From: an uncultured Reyranella sp.
GTDB lineage: Bacteria; Pseudomonadota; Alphaproteobacteria; Reyranellales; Reyranellaceae
Length of the DNA: 64,000 nt
Assembly (NCBI RefSeq): GCF_945957355.1
Contig: NZ_CAMFKM010000007.1
Coordinates: 186,001 to 250,000 of the forward strand
Direction: 5' to 3'
Positions 8,289-16,250 of the stretch are shown in pieces. Position numbers and translations under genes: made by a program. Below the pieces are notes generated by a model. The model had not been told where the DNA came from. It saw nothing but the letters and a program-made list of their open reading frames with translations, and searched no databases. Every line of letters begins with the position of its first letter. Within the stretch, counting starts at the first letter, position 1.

Positions 8289-8942
8289 TCAGTCGAACTT
8301 GCCGCTCTTCAGCCGGTCCACCATCGGGTTCTGTGCCGCCGCCGAGACCCGCCGCAGCGTGTTCGTGTCGCGGTGGTCGAAGGCGGGCGTCTTGCCGCGC
8401 ACCGCCAGGTCGGTGCGTGTCACGTAGGTCCAGCTGCCATCATCGTTGAAGGTGATGTCGATACGGTAATAGTCGGTGCGGAACGCCTGCTCGAGGAAGG
8501 TGGTCGAGCAGATGCCGAAGCGGGTGTCGCCGCGCCTGGCTTCCACGGAAATGGTCTTGTCACCCGGCTTCGCCGTCCCGCCCGCCAGCACGACCTGGCC
8601 ACGCGGAATGGCGATCGATTGCATGATCAGGCCGGTCGCCGGCTCCCACAGCCAGTAGCCCACCTGGTCGTGGAAGGTGATGGCTTCCTCGTCGGTGTTG
8701 ATATGGATGTGGTAGCGCAGCCCGTAGAGGAGCTGCGGCCCGTTGGGCTGCGGGTCGATCGGCTCCATCCGGATATGTTCCCGGAAGTTGCGCTGCTCGG
8801 GGCCCGCCGCCTTCGGCGCGATGTCGATCCCCTTGTCGGACTCCCATTCGCCGGCCAGGCGGGCCAGCGGCCCCAGGTTGGCCAGCGTATCCGGCGAAAA
8901 ATCCTCGGGCTCGGTAAAGACGTCTTCAGGAAGGGTCGACAT
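8289..8942 (-). CDS. Haem-binding beta-barrel (nitrobindin/THAP4-like) family protein
   Basis: A 217-residue soluble protein with the layout of the FABP-like haem-binding beta-barrel family (THAP4 C-terminal domain, nitrobindin). After an acidic lead comes LARLAGEWESDKG, equivalent to the GxWxGxG strand motif but altered, then YHIHINTDEEAITFHDQVGYWLWEP and a series of strands. In family members a C-terminal His binds ferric haem and handles NO or peroxynitrite; I cannot identify that ligand with certainty. I chose the ATG at 8942 because GAGGA precedes it by four bases; an in-frame GTG lies at 8960. It is convergent with the binding-protein gene to its left and stands apart from the PadR operon. 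Confidence 0.72.
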   Translation of the reverse strand: MSTLPEDVFTEPEDFSPDTLANLGPLARLAGEWESDKGIDIAPKAAGPEQRNFREHIRMEPIDPQPNGPQLLYGLRYHIHINTDEEAITFHDQVGYWLWEPATGLIMQSIAIPRGQVVLAGGTAKPGDKTISVEARRGDTRFGICSTTFLEQAFRTDYYRIDITFNDDGSWTYVTRTDLAVRGKTPAFDHRDTNTLRRVSAAAQNPMVDRLKSGKFD

Positions 8943-9009
8943 GGGGTCCTCGGGCTGCACTCGCGCGGAATGTGCAAGCCCGCCCCGGCATTAACAAGCG
9001 CGCGGCTTG

Positions 9010-9330
9010 TCACGCATCGCGCCAGTCGAAGGCGAGTGGCGCCTCGCGGAAGGCGAAGCGATCGAGGTGGCTGGCGACGGCGCCCTTGAGGGCTTCGAGC
9101 TGCCCCGCGGCGCTGGCCTCCAGCCGGCATTCCAGCGCATCGGCCTGCGCCGTCAGATGGAGCGTCGCATCGCCCGGCCAATCGGCGCCGCGGGCATTGC
9201 GTGGAAAGACGACCCTGCCCGTCTCCGGCGTGAACTCGACCTCGAGATTGTGGCTCCAGTGCTTGCAGAGCTGCTGGAGGTAGCGGCTGCCGTTGGCGGT
9301 CGGCACGCGCGCGGTGCTGGCAATGCTCAT
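9010..9330 (-). CDS. DUF2218 protein
   Basis: A 106-residue protein of the DUF2218 family: ANGSRYLQQLCKHWSHN near the start, then TGRVVFPRN, and a C-terminal LDRFAFREAPLAFDW. DUF2218 domains occur alone or fused to siderophore-interacting ferric reductases, which ties the family to iron handling; the biochemical role is not known. The ATG overlaps the stop of the upstream PadR gene by four bases (ATGA), so the two are translationally coupled and presumably act together. No ferric reductase gene is adjacent here. Confidence 0.85.
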   Translation of the reverse strand: MSIASTARVPTANGSRYLQQLCKHWSHNLEVEFTPETGRVVFPRNARGADWPGDATLHLTAQADALECRLEASAAGQLEALKGAVASHLDRFAFREAPLAFDWRDA

Positions 9331-9917
9331 AGGCGTTCGATCTTCTGCGCGGCTTCGTCGATGATGGCGACCACGTCGTAGACCGTCTGCTTCTGCACGC
9401 CATCGCGGGCCAGGCGATTGATCAGCGCCTCGCGCAGATTGCCCATCGCCCGGCGCACGGGTGCGGAGTCGGTGCGCTCCTGCAGTCCGGCGAGCTCCGC
9501 CAGCCGCGCGAACAGCGCGTCGACTTCGGCCTTGCGTTCGACCAGATGGGTGGTGCCGTCTGGCGTGACCGCGAAGGCCTTGCGCGCCTTTTCCGACTTG
9601 GTCTCGGCGATATGGCCCATCTCGTCGAGCAGGGTCAGCGTCGGATAGACCATGCCGGGACTCGGGACGTAGCGGCCGCCTGTCAGCTCCTCGATGGCGC
9701 GGATGAGTTCGTAGCCATGCCGCGGTTCGTCGGCGATCAGCTTGAGCAGGACAAGCCGCAGCTCGCCCGAGTCGAAGACCCGCCGGCGGCCACGCCCGCC
9801 ACGGCCTTCGTCCGAATCGCCGTGCCAGCCGTGGCCCGGCCGACCATGGCTTCGCCGGCCGAAATGATGCCGGTGGGCCTCTTCGTTGCGAGGATGGTGA
9901 TGATGAAAAGCTCTCAT
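9327..9917 (-). CDS. PadR-family regulator with His-rich N-terminus (YqjI-like)
   Basis: A 196-residue regulator. Residues 1-33 contain ten histidines, including HHHH at 5-8 and HRHH at 15-18. A PadR winged helix follows, with LRLVLLKLIADEPRHGYELIRAIEE read across residues 50-75 and MVYPTLTLLDEMGHI as the recognition region, then a helical dimerisation tail. The arrangement matches E. coli YqjI, whose His-rich extension senses nickel and which controls a ferric reductase. Possible starts are TTG 9950, ATG 9944 and ATG 9917. I use 9917 because the two inverted repeats then sit entirely in the promoter. It is coupled to the DUF2218 gene. Autoregulation is likely. Confidence 0.85.
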   Translation of the reverse strand: MRAFHHHHPRNEEAHRHHFGRRSHGRPGHGWHGDSDEGRGGRGRRRVFDSGELRLVLLKLIADEPRHGYELIRAIEELTGGRYVPSPGMVYPTLTLLDEMGHIAETKSEKARKAFAVTPDGTTHLVERKAEVDALFARLAELAGLQERTDSAPVRRAMGNLREALINRLARDGVQKQTVYDVVAIIDEAAQKIERL

Positions 9918-9929
9918 GGACCGATCTTT

Positions 9930-9947
9930 GATATGATTGAACATATC
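9930..9947. promoter_or_regulatory. Inverted repeat, probable PadR operator 1
   Basis: GATATG and CATATC flank a 6-base spacer, giving perfect 6-bp arms. This AT-rich site lies in an otherwise GC-rich sequence directly upstream of the PadR start. PadR proteins bind inverted repeats of this general size, so autoregulation is inferred. Confidence 0.6.
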
Positions 9948-9961
9948 CAAGATATATCTTG
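9948..9961. promoter_or_regulatory. Perfect 14-bp palindrome, probable PadR operator 2
   Basis: CAAGATATATCTTG is a perfect palindrome abutting the first inverted repeat. The two sites together span 32 bases, enough for two regulator dimers side by side. The TATAT core may also overlap a -10 element. Confidence 0.6.
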
Positions 9962-9976
9962 AGAGTTCTGAAATTC

Positions 9977-9996
9977 AAGACTCGACGGAGTCTTTT
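9977..9996. terminator. Hairpin with T-run on plus strand, downstream of the small secreted protein
   Basis: AAGACTC and GAGTCTT form a 7-bp stem with a GACG loop, and the T-run (TTTT) is on the plus strand. For the minus-strand gene ending at 10033 the hairpin lacks a clear U-run, so termination in that direction is only possible. Confidence 0.35.
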
Positions 9997-10032
9997 CCGT
10001 TACGATTTCAATCCTTGTTTAAAATCAGCAGC

Positions 10033-10362
10033 TTAGCGTCGACCGGCGCGATTCACCGGTCCGCCCCTGTTCACGTCCCCGTCCACGGGATGTCCAGGGG
10101 CCACTCCGACCCCAGGTGCGCCCGCGCCCACGCCGGGCGCGACACCAACCCCGGGAGCACCGACCCCAGCACCCGGCGCGACACCGACGCCGGGCGCGCC
10201 CGCTCCAGCGCCCGGAAGCACGCCCACTCCCGGCGCCCCGGCGCCGCGCGGTGCCCAGACGCAGCCGTGCGGCACGCCTTCAGCACGGCAGTAGACCTGA
10301 GCCTGGACAGAGCCCGCGGCCAGCACGAGTCCCAGAGACGTGCAAATGATCGTGCGAATCAT
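10033..10362 (-). CDS. Small secreted protein with elastin-like 13-residue repeats
   Basis: A 109-residue protein with a clear signal peptide (residues 1-21, cleavage after VQA). A short region with Cys25 and Cys34 follows, then four tandem 13-residue units at residues 39-90. Each unit is a variant of [13 protein letters not shown], and the tail is charged. Three units contain VGVAPG, the hexapeptide known from animal tropoelastin. Low-complexity Gly/Val/Ala/Pro composition suggests a flexible extracellular polymer or spacer; function is unknown. AGGAGG precedes the ATG by six bases, so the gene is well translated. It lies 42 bases downstream of the autotransporter and on the same strand, so it may be cotranscribed with it. 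Confidence 0.72.
   Translation of the reverse strand: MIRTIICTSLGLVLAAGSVQAQVYCRAEGVPHGCVWAPRGAGAPGVGVLPGAGAGAPGVGVAPGAGVGAPGVGVAPGVGAGAPGVGVAPGHPVDGDVNRGGPVNRAGRR
10093..10248 (-). repeat. Four tandem 39-bp coding repeats
   Basis: Four in-frame 39-bp units within the secreted-protein gene encode APGVGV-type repeats. The copies are nearly identical in protein and close in DNA, which suggests recent unit duplication and possible copy-number variation by slippage. Confidence 0.8.
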
Positions 10363-10404
10363 GAATTCCTCCTGGGATGGGCGCGCCGTACGCGAGCGAC
10401 ATGA

Positions 10405-13299
10405 CTACCACGTAACACGCAGGCCTGCGCGAAGTGTCTGAGCCGTCGAAGACGAGCCGATCGCTGCCTGCCAGCCTGCAAAGAAGGCCACTCCATCCTC
10501 GAGTGCGAAATCGGCGGCGAGACCGATCAACACCGAATCGCGCGAGATCGGTGCGCTGACCGTCGCAAAGGGCACGCCGGGAGCCGCGGCGAAGGCCGCC
10601 TGCGTCGTCGCCGACACGTCTGCGAATTCGTGCGCCCAACCGAGCAGGCCGCGCAACGCGAGAGAGCGCTGATCGGCCATCGCGAGCGTACGGCTCACCG
10701 GGAGCGTCAGGGTTCCGCGCATGCTGGTGAGCGACTGTCCGTCGATCTGCTGGGCAAGGCCGTTGATGTTCTGCTCGACCGTGGCCGGAGAGGAAAAGCC
10801 GGCGGCGGCGAACCCCGCGGTGGGCTCCACCGTCCAGTCTTCCAAGGCCATTCGAATCCCGGCCGCGATCTCCCCCCCCACGCCGGTCGTGACGAGACTG
10901 TCCCTCGACACGCTGTTCCAGGCCCCCAGCGGACGAGTCGTCGTCTGATCGAAACGCAGATAGGACGCCAGACCGCGGACGAACACCGCCCCCGTGGCGT
11001 ACTCGCCATAGACCATCGCCTGCAGCGCCGATCCGAGAGCGGTCCCGCCGTTGCCGGCGAAGCTGTTCGCGCTGCCGCCGCCCAGGGCGACGCCGCCGAG
11101 AAACCCGGGCGCCAGCTCGACGTCGAGACCGGCCATCACGCCGGCGAGCGAAGACTGGAAGCCGGGGGCGGCCGCCGCGGCAACCTGCGTCCACTGCCCG
11201 AAACCCGAGAGCCAGGCGGTCGTGCCGAGCGGTCCTGCCACCGTGTTGGGCGCGGCGTTGGGCAGTCCGCCGCAGGAATCGCCACAGGCCATGGCAACGT
11301 TGTGCCCACCGCCCCGTCCGGCACGCCGGGTGCCGAGACGCTGGCTGACCTGATCGGCAAATCCATAGAAGCCCTGGCGCGCCGACAGCATCACGTCGCC
11401 ATAGAGACTGGGTGAAAGCTGATCGAGTGCCTGTGGAATCGACGCCGCGGGCAGGCTGTAGAGCGGCGCGAAGAGCGACTGCGCCAGGCCATTCATGCGC
11501 ACGCCCGCGGCAGGGCGCAGGACGTCGAGCGCCTGCCCGACCGATGCCTGGTTGGGCGTCTGGGACAGGCCGGCGGCGCCGAGATTGCCGTAGGACGCAG
11601 GCGTCACCACCAGCGATAAGGAAGTCGGGGCATAGAGGGCGTCGAACCGCGTTCCCGGTGCCAGGCCTGCAGGCTGGGCGAGCCCGGCGAAACTCCCCTG
11701 CACACCGCCTTGTGCGGCAACGACCATGAATTGCTGACCGACGGCCGGCGTGAAGTCGTTGGTCGCGGCACCGGTGATGCCGCGCAGGACAGGCTGCAGC
11801 GTGCCGCCGGCGGTGAAGCCGTTGCCGACACCCGTCACCACCACGCGACTGAAGTTGCCGGCCCCATTTCCGGTCCCGGTGCCGTCTATGTCGAGGGAGA
11901 GAGTGCTGCCCGCCGCCATGGTCACGGGCGCGGCGAAGGCGAGGGTTCCCGGACTATTGCCCGGCGCCAGCGTACCGCCACTCAGCACCGTGGTGGCGCC
12001 CCTGATCGTTCCCGTGCCCCGCAGTGTGCCCTGGACCGAGACCGGCGAGACGATCGAACCGTCGACCGACAGCGTAGCTCCTGCCTCGATCGTCGTGAGA
12101 CCGGAGTAGGTGCTGTTTCCGGCGAACGAGACGTTTCCGCCGAGCCCGCTGTTGGCGATGGTGAGATTGCCCGGCGCGCCGGGCGCGGCGTCGGAGAGCA
12201 CGCCGCTCAGCACGGCCGAATTGCCGCGCAGGTCGAGACGGTTGGTGGCCGATCCGTCGACGAGGAAATTCTGATTGTAGACGCCGCTGGTTTCGTCGAC
12301 TTGGAGCGTGCCTCCGGTGAAGGCCGGGATGACGGTCGAGCCGACGTTGCTCAGGAAATAGGTCTGGCCCGCGGCAATGGTGGAAACCGGCATGATGCTG
12401 GCCGTTGTCGGCACGCCGACCGGACCGGACAGGGTGTACGCGCGAAGAGCCATGGCCCCAGTCGTCGCATCGCCGGTGATCTGGCCCGCAAGACTGTCGT
12501 AGGTCGCCCCGAACAGCAGGTTGAAGAAAAGATTTCCCTCCGGGGTCATCGAGCCCAGGACGGTAAAATTGCCCACCGTGCTGTCGAGCGGCGCCGCTCC
12601 AACACCCCAGTAGTATCCGTTGCTGTAGCCGGTGATCTTGAAGGTACCGGGCGTCGCGGTGCCGAAGACAGTCGGGCTCGACACCTGCCAGGTTGTACCG
12701 GCGGTCCAGCGCCACTCCGGCGAGGTGATGTCAGCGCGCACATACTGCGTCGGCGAGGGCGGCGTGAACACGGCCGGATTGTAGGGCGCCATGTAGGCCC
12801 AGTGCGTGACCAGCTGCGAGGTGCCGGTGATCATCTGCATTTCCATCAGCGGCACGCCGCCGACCTCGCGCATCTGTCCGATGCCCACGATGGTCGCGCT
12901 GTCCGGAGACGTGAATTCAATCCGGATCTGCCCCGCTTCGGTGACGACTCCGTGCATGGCCGAGTAGGTCGGCGCGGTGACCGTGGGCCCGATGGCGAAC
13001 GTCGCCTCGCTCGCCCCGCGGAACGAGCCATTCGTGACGGTTCCCAGAGACCACAGGGTCTGGTCTCCGATCGGGAAGGGGTTGGCGGTCGTATTGCTGT
13101 TGCTGCTCGCGTAGGCGACCAGGTTGGGAATCGCCACGTACCAGTTCGTGTTGGAGAGGAGCGCGTCCCAACGCGTATCCTGTGCGGATACCGGCGCAAT
13201 CGACGATGCGATCCCCGCTAGGACAAGTGCCGACAGCCTCGCTCCTCTTGCCTTTCCCCTCGCACGCCTGCGGCGCCTCCGGCAACGTGGCGCGTTCAC
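10405..13299 (-). CDS. Autotransporter with C-terminal beta-barrel
   Basis: About 964 residues. A long signal peptide with a very Arg-rich n-region ends near VSAQ. Roughly residues 40-330 are a passenger segment I do not recognise. Residues 350-480 are Gly/Ser/Thr-rich beta-helix sequence with PATR-like units (SFAGNSTYSGLTTIEAG, then GGTLAPGNSPGTLAF). The last 270 or so residues are an autotransporter barrel ending in LRAGLRVTW, with the terminal aromatic residue needed for outer-membrane assembly. I use the GTG at 13299 because GGGGAG sits eight bases upstream; the ATG at 13320 is the alternative. It is a surface-exposed or secreted protein, possibly an adhesin. Confidence 0.88.
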   Translation of the reverse strand: MNAPRCRRRRRRARGKARGARLSALVLAGIASSIAPVSAQDTRWDALLSNTNWYVAIPNLVAYASSNSNTTANPFPIGDQTLWSLGTVTNGSFRGASEATFAIGPTVTAPTYSAMHGVVTEAGQIRIEFTSPDSATIVGIGQMREVGGVPLMEMQMITGTSQLVTHWAYMAPYNPAVFTPPSPTQYVRADITSPEWRWTAGTTWQVSSPTVFGTATPGTFKITGYSNGYYWGVGAAPLDSTVGNFTVLGSMTPEGNLFFNLLFGATYDSLAGQITGDATTGAMALRAYTLSGPVGVPTTASIMPVSTIAAGQTYFLSNVGSTVIPAFTGGTLQVDETSGVYNQNFLVDGSATNRLDLRGNSAVLSGVLSDAAPGAPGNLTIANSGLGGNVSFAGNSTYSGLTTIEAGATLSVDGSIVSPVSVQGTLRGTGTIRGATTVLSGGTLAPGNSPGTLAFAAPVTMAAGSTLSLDIDGTGTGNGAGNFSRVVVTGVGNGFTAGGTLQPVLRGITGAATNDFTPAVGQQFMVVAAQGGVQGSFAGLAQPAGLAPGTRFDALYAPTSLSLVVTPASYGNLGAAGLSQTPNQASVGQALDVLRPAAGVRMNGLAQSLFAPLYSLPAASIPQALDQLSPSLYGDVMLSARQGFYGFADQVSQRLGTRRAGRGGGHNVAMACGDSCGGLPNAAPNTVAGPLGTTAWLSGFGQWTQVAAAAAPGFQSSLAGVMAGLDVELAPGFLGGVALGGGSANSFAGNGGTALGSALQAMVYGEYATGAVFVRGLASYLRFDQTTTRPLGAWNSVSRDSLVTTGVGGEIAAGIRMALEDWTVEPTAGFAAAGFSSPATVEQNINGLAQQIDGQSLTSMRGTLTLPVSRTLAMADQRSLALRGLLGWAHEFADVSATTQAAFAAAPGVPFATVSAPISRDSVLIGLAADFALEDGVAFFAGWQAAIGSSSTAQTLRAGLRVTW

Positions 13300-13422
13300 T
13301 GTGGCTTCTCCCCGGATCATGTCGATCCGAGGTTGACCTCACAGGCTGCGCATTTGCAACATCGAAGGCACGACTGTCGTGTATCAACCATTGCGCCGCG
13401 ACACGCGCGTCAGGGGGTGCGG

Positions 13423-14058
13423 CTACTCCTCCGGCTTTGCCCACGCCGCCACGATCGCGCCCGCCTTCATCCGAACCGTCGCCGCATCGTCGCCCGGCCT
13501 GTAGAGCGACGAGCCGAGGCCGAAGCCGGCCGCACCGGCGGCACGCCAGGCCGCCATGTTGTCAGCGCCGATGCCGCCGACCGGGATCAAGGGCGTGCCC
13601 TTCGGCAGCACCGCCAGCAGCGCCCGGACCACCGACGGAGAGGCCAGCTCGGCCGGGAAGAGCTTCAATCCATGCGCGCCCGCCTTCAGGGCCGCAAAGG
13701 CTTCCGTGGGCGTCATGATGCCGGACAGGCTCGCGAGGCCGAGCCGCACCGTCTCCTCGACGACGTCGCGGTCGAAATTCGGCGCGACGACGAGCTCGCC
13801 TCCGGCCGACGCGACGTCCCTCACCTCGACCGCTGTCAATACAGTGCCCGCGCCGATGACGGCATCGGGAAAGCGCTTGCGAAGCAGGGCGATACTGTCG
13901 AGCGGCCGCGGCGAGTTGAGCGGCACTTCGATCAAGCGGAAGCCCGCTTCGACCAGCACGTCGCCGATCGTAGGTGCCTCTTCGGGCTTGAGCCCCCGCA
14001 GGATGGCAACGAGCGGCAGCTCACGCATCGCGGCCCTGAACCTTTCGATGGTGGTCAT
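13423..14058 (-). CDS. dgoA: 2-dehydro-3-deoxy-6-phosphogalactonate aldolase
   Basis: A 211-residue KDPG/KDPGal-type class I aldolase. It cleaves 2-dehydro-3-deoxy-6-phosphogalactonate to pyruvate and glyceraldehyde 3-phosphate in the De Ley-Doudoroff galactonate pathway. Visible landmarks are LVAILRG at residue 16, GAGTVLT, and the Schiff-base Lys132 in HGLKLFPAE, with PVGGIGADN near the phosphate site. KDPGal rather than KDPG specificity is inferred from the kinase next door. The ATG overlaps the kinase stop by four bases. No galactonate dehydratase or dehydrogenase is visible, so the rest of the pathway must be elsewhere. Confidence 0.92.
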   Translation of the reverse strand: MTTIERFRAAMRELPLVAILRGLKPEEAPTIGDVLVEAGFRLIEVPLNSPRPLDSIALLRKRFPDAVIGAGTVLTAVEVRDVASAGGELVVAPNFDRDVVEETVRLGLASLSGIMTPTEAFAALKAGAHGLKLFPAELASPSVVRALLAVLPKGTPLIPVGGIGADNMAAWRAAGAAGFGLGSSLYRPGDDAATVRMKAGAIVAAWAKPEE

Positions 14059-14927
14059 CCCTGCAAAGCCCTCAAGCCCGCCCATGTCGCCTCGGCGCCG
14101 AAGCTGCGCACCCTGACGCCCTTCTCTCCGAGAGCCAGAGCATAGCGTGCGGTGAGTGCCGGTGCGCCGATGGCGATGACCTCGCGGCCGACCGTCAGCT
14201 CCTGCGTCCGAAGTTCCTCGCCGATCAGCAGGCCGGAGAGATAGCTGGCCGATTGGGCCGGCGACAGACGATCGAACAAGGCCAGCGCCCGCACGCCGAA
14301 GGCGTCGTGCAGCAGGCCATTGCCTTCCCCGGCGCGAATCACGCCGCGCCGGAACATCGCCTCGTCGAGCGGCGAATTGGCCTGGAGGGTCCGCGCGAGG
14401 ATCGAATGCTGGCTGAGCAGGCCATAGAACTCGCCGGTCATGCAGGTCCGGAAGCCGGCCACCCGGCCTTCCCGCACTGTGGCCCATTTGCTGTGCGTGC
14501 CGGGCAGCACGAACAATCCGTCCGTAAGGCCCGCCAACCGCATCGCCCCGAAGATCTGGACCTCCTCGCCGCGCATCACGTCGGGCACCTCGCCCTGCTC
14601 GATGCTGAGGCCGGGCACCAGGGCGATGCGCGCCGGCTCGATCCAGTGCAGGTGCCGCTTCAGCTCCTGCGGTCCGGCCGGACAGGCGACATAGGGCGCT
14701 TCGACCCAGCCCTGCCGGCTGCCGGCCATACCGGAGATCAGGCAGACACTGCCGGCCGGCTCCATCCAGTCCGAGAACAGCGAGGCGAACACGCCGGCGA
14801 AATCGCCGGCGGGCACGCTCAGGATCCCGAGCGGCGCGCTCTTCTCCTCCAGCACGCGGCCCGCCTCGTCGAGACGCGCGCCACGCAGCGAGCTCGTGCC
14901 CCAGTCGACGGCGATCAGGTCGGGCAC
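14055..14927 (-). CDS. dgoK: 2-dehydro-3-deoxygalactonokinase
   Basis: A 290-residue kinase of the DgoK family. It phosphorylates 2-dehydro-3-deoxygalactonate with ATP, supplying the aldolase encoded next. The N-terminal LIAVDWGTSSLRGARLD is the phosphate-1 loop of the ASKHA fold. SGMAGSRQGW, FVLPGTHSKW and MTGEFYGLLSQHS are family segments. The start is a GTG 13 bases after the argE stop, and the end overlaps dgoA (ATGA). The order argE-dgoK-dgoA on one strand suggests a single transcript, though argE has no metabolic link to galactonate. Confidence 0.93.
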   Translation of the reverse strand: MPDLIAVDWGTSSLRGARLDEAGRVLEEKSAPLGILSVPAGDFAGVFASLFSDWMEPAGSVCLISGMAGSRQGWVEAPYVACPAGPQELKRHLHWIEPARIALVPGLSIEQGEVPDVMRGEEVQIFGAMRLAGLTDGLFVLPGTHSKWATVREGRVAGFRTCMTGEFYGLLSQHSILARTLQANSPLDEAMFRRGVIRAGEGNGLLHDAFGVRALALFDRLSPAQSASYLSGLLIGEELRTQELTVGREVIAIGAPALTARYALALGEKGVRVRSFGAEATWAGLRALQG

Positions 14928-14940
14928 GTCTTGGTCACGA

Positions 14941-16110
14941 TCAGTCCCGGCAGGACCACTCGAGCATGCGTTTCATGAATTCCTCGCCTGCTTCGACCTG
15001 CGAGGCGAGGATGAATTCGTTGGGCTGGTGTGCCTGGGCGATGTCGCCGGGGCCGCACACGACCGTCGGCACGCCCAGCACCTTGCGGAAGATGCCGGCC
15101 TCGGTCGCATAGACCACGGCACCGACGGTGTTGGAGCCGGACCAGCTGCCCGCCAGTGCCTTGGCGTCGTCGTTGCCCTCGGGCGAGAAGGCGGGAGTCG
15201 AGGCGCGCAGCTCGGTCTCGATGCCGGCCGCCGGGTGCTTGGCTTTCATCTTCGGCAGCAGCTCTTCCTTCAGCCACTTCTTGGCACGCTCCCCCAGCTC
15301 CTCGATCGGGCGGGTCGGCAGCTCGCGATAGCCCCACAGCACCTCGCACTCGCGCGCCAGGATGTTGCCCGCGGTGCCGCCGATGATGGTGCCGACGTTG
15401 AAGGTCGCGGCGGCCGGCATGAATTCGCTGTCCTTCGGCGCGGCCGCCTCGAGTTCCTCCTGCACCGTGTTGAGATAGTGAATGAACTCGCCGGCGAAAT
15501 GGATCGCGCTGACGCCGAGATGTGTCATCGAGGAATGCGCCTCGAAGCCGGTGAACTTGGTGACGTAGCTCTGGCTGCCCTTGTGGGCATGCACCACGGT
15601 CATCATGGTCGGCTCGCCAATGATGATGACCCGCGGCTTCGGCACCTCTGTCGCCATGCGGGCGGCCAGCGAATGCGCGCCGAAGCAGCCGATTTCCTCA
15701 TCGTACGAAAGCGCGAAGTGGATCGGCTTCTTGAGGGGGGCCTTCAGGAACTCCGGCAGCATGGCGAGGCCGATGGCGTAGAAGGCCTTCATGTCGCAGG
15801 TGCCGCGGCCGTAATACTTGCCGTCCTTCAGCGTCAGCGTCCACGGATCGGTGACCCAGGGCTGGCCGTCGACCGGCACGACGTCGGTATGGCCCGACAG
15901 GACGACGCCCCCTGGAACATTGGGACCGATGGTGGCGAAGAGATTGGCCTTCGAGCCGTCCTCGTTGGGCACCAGCTTCGACGAGACGCCGTGGCCCTTG
16001 AGATAGGCCTGCACGTACTCGATCAGGGCGAGGTTGGAATTGCGCGAGGTAGTATCGAATGCCACGAGCCTTCGCAGCATTTCGATGGAATTGACGGTCT
16101 CTCCGGCCAT
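14941..16110 (-). CDS. argE: Acetylornithine deacetylase
   Basis: A 389-residue M20-family metallohydrolase that removes acetate from N-acetyl-L-ornithine in arginine synthesis. Di-zinc ligands are visible in SGHTDVVP (His74, Asp76), GRGTCDMK (Asp106) and YDEEIGC, and the dimerisation domain lies between about residues 190 and 290. Length and motifs fit ArgE better than DapE, though these relatives are easily confused. A 26-base gap separates the start from a long inverted repeat that lies between folE and argE. The dgoK and dgoA genes follow closely. Confidence 0.88.
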   Translation of the reverse strand: MAGETVNSIEMLRRLVAFDTTSRNSNLALIEYVQAYLKGHGVSSKLVPNEDGSKANLFATIGPNVPGGVVLSGHTDVVPVDGQPWVTDPWTLTLKDGKYYGRGTCDMKAFYAIGLAMLPEFLKAPLKKPIHFALSYDEEIGCFGAHSLAARMATEVPKPRVIIIGEPTMMTVVHAHKGSQSYVTKFTGFEAHSSMTHLGVSAIHFAGEFIHYLNTVQEELEAAAPKDSEFMPAAATFNVGTIIGGTAGNILARECEVLWGYRELPTRPIEELGERAKKWLKEELLPKMKAKHPAAGIETELRASTPAFSPEGNDDAKALAGSWSGSNTVGAVVYATEAGIFRKVLGVPTVVCGPGDIAQAHQPNEFILASQVEAGEEFMKRMLEWSCRD

Positions 16111-16136
16111 GATGTCCCTTGCTCACTCTATTACGA

Positions 16137-16243
16137 CCTCACCCTGAGGAGCCGCGCGAGTGCGGCGTCTCGAAGGGTGGGCAACAGCCGCGGTGTATCC
16201 CATCCTTCGAGACGCACGCCTGCGGCGTGCTCCTCAGGATGAG
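16137..16243. repeat. Long imperfect inverted repeat (intergenic palindromic element)
   Basis: Two arms of about 45 bases face each other between folE and argE. One begins CCTCACCCTGAGGAGC and ends CTCGAAGGGTGGG; the other is its near-perfect complement, ending CTCCTCAGGATGAGG. Each arm carries its own small inner hairpin. The CATCCTGAGGA/CTTCGAGACGC vocabulary is that of dispersed palindromic elements in alphaproteobacteria. The transcript would fold into one large hairpin that could end folE transcription or protect the mRNA. Confidence 0.8.
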
Positions 16244-16250
16244 GTTCGAC

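Noticed and set aside
9918..9950. PadR start at TTG 9950 or ATG 9944
   Set aside because: Those starts would place the inverted repeat 9930-9947 inside the coding region and add non-conserved residues before the His-rich segment, so ATG 9917 was preferred, though not proven.
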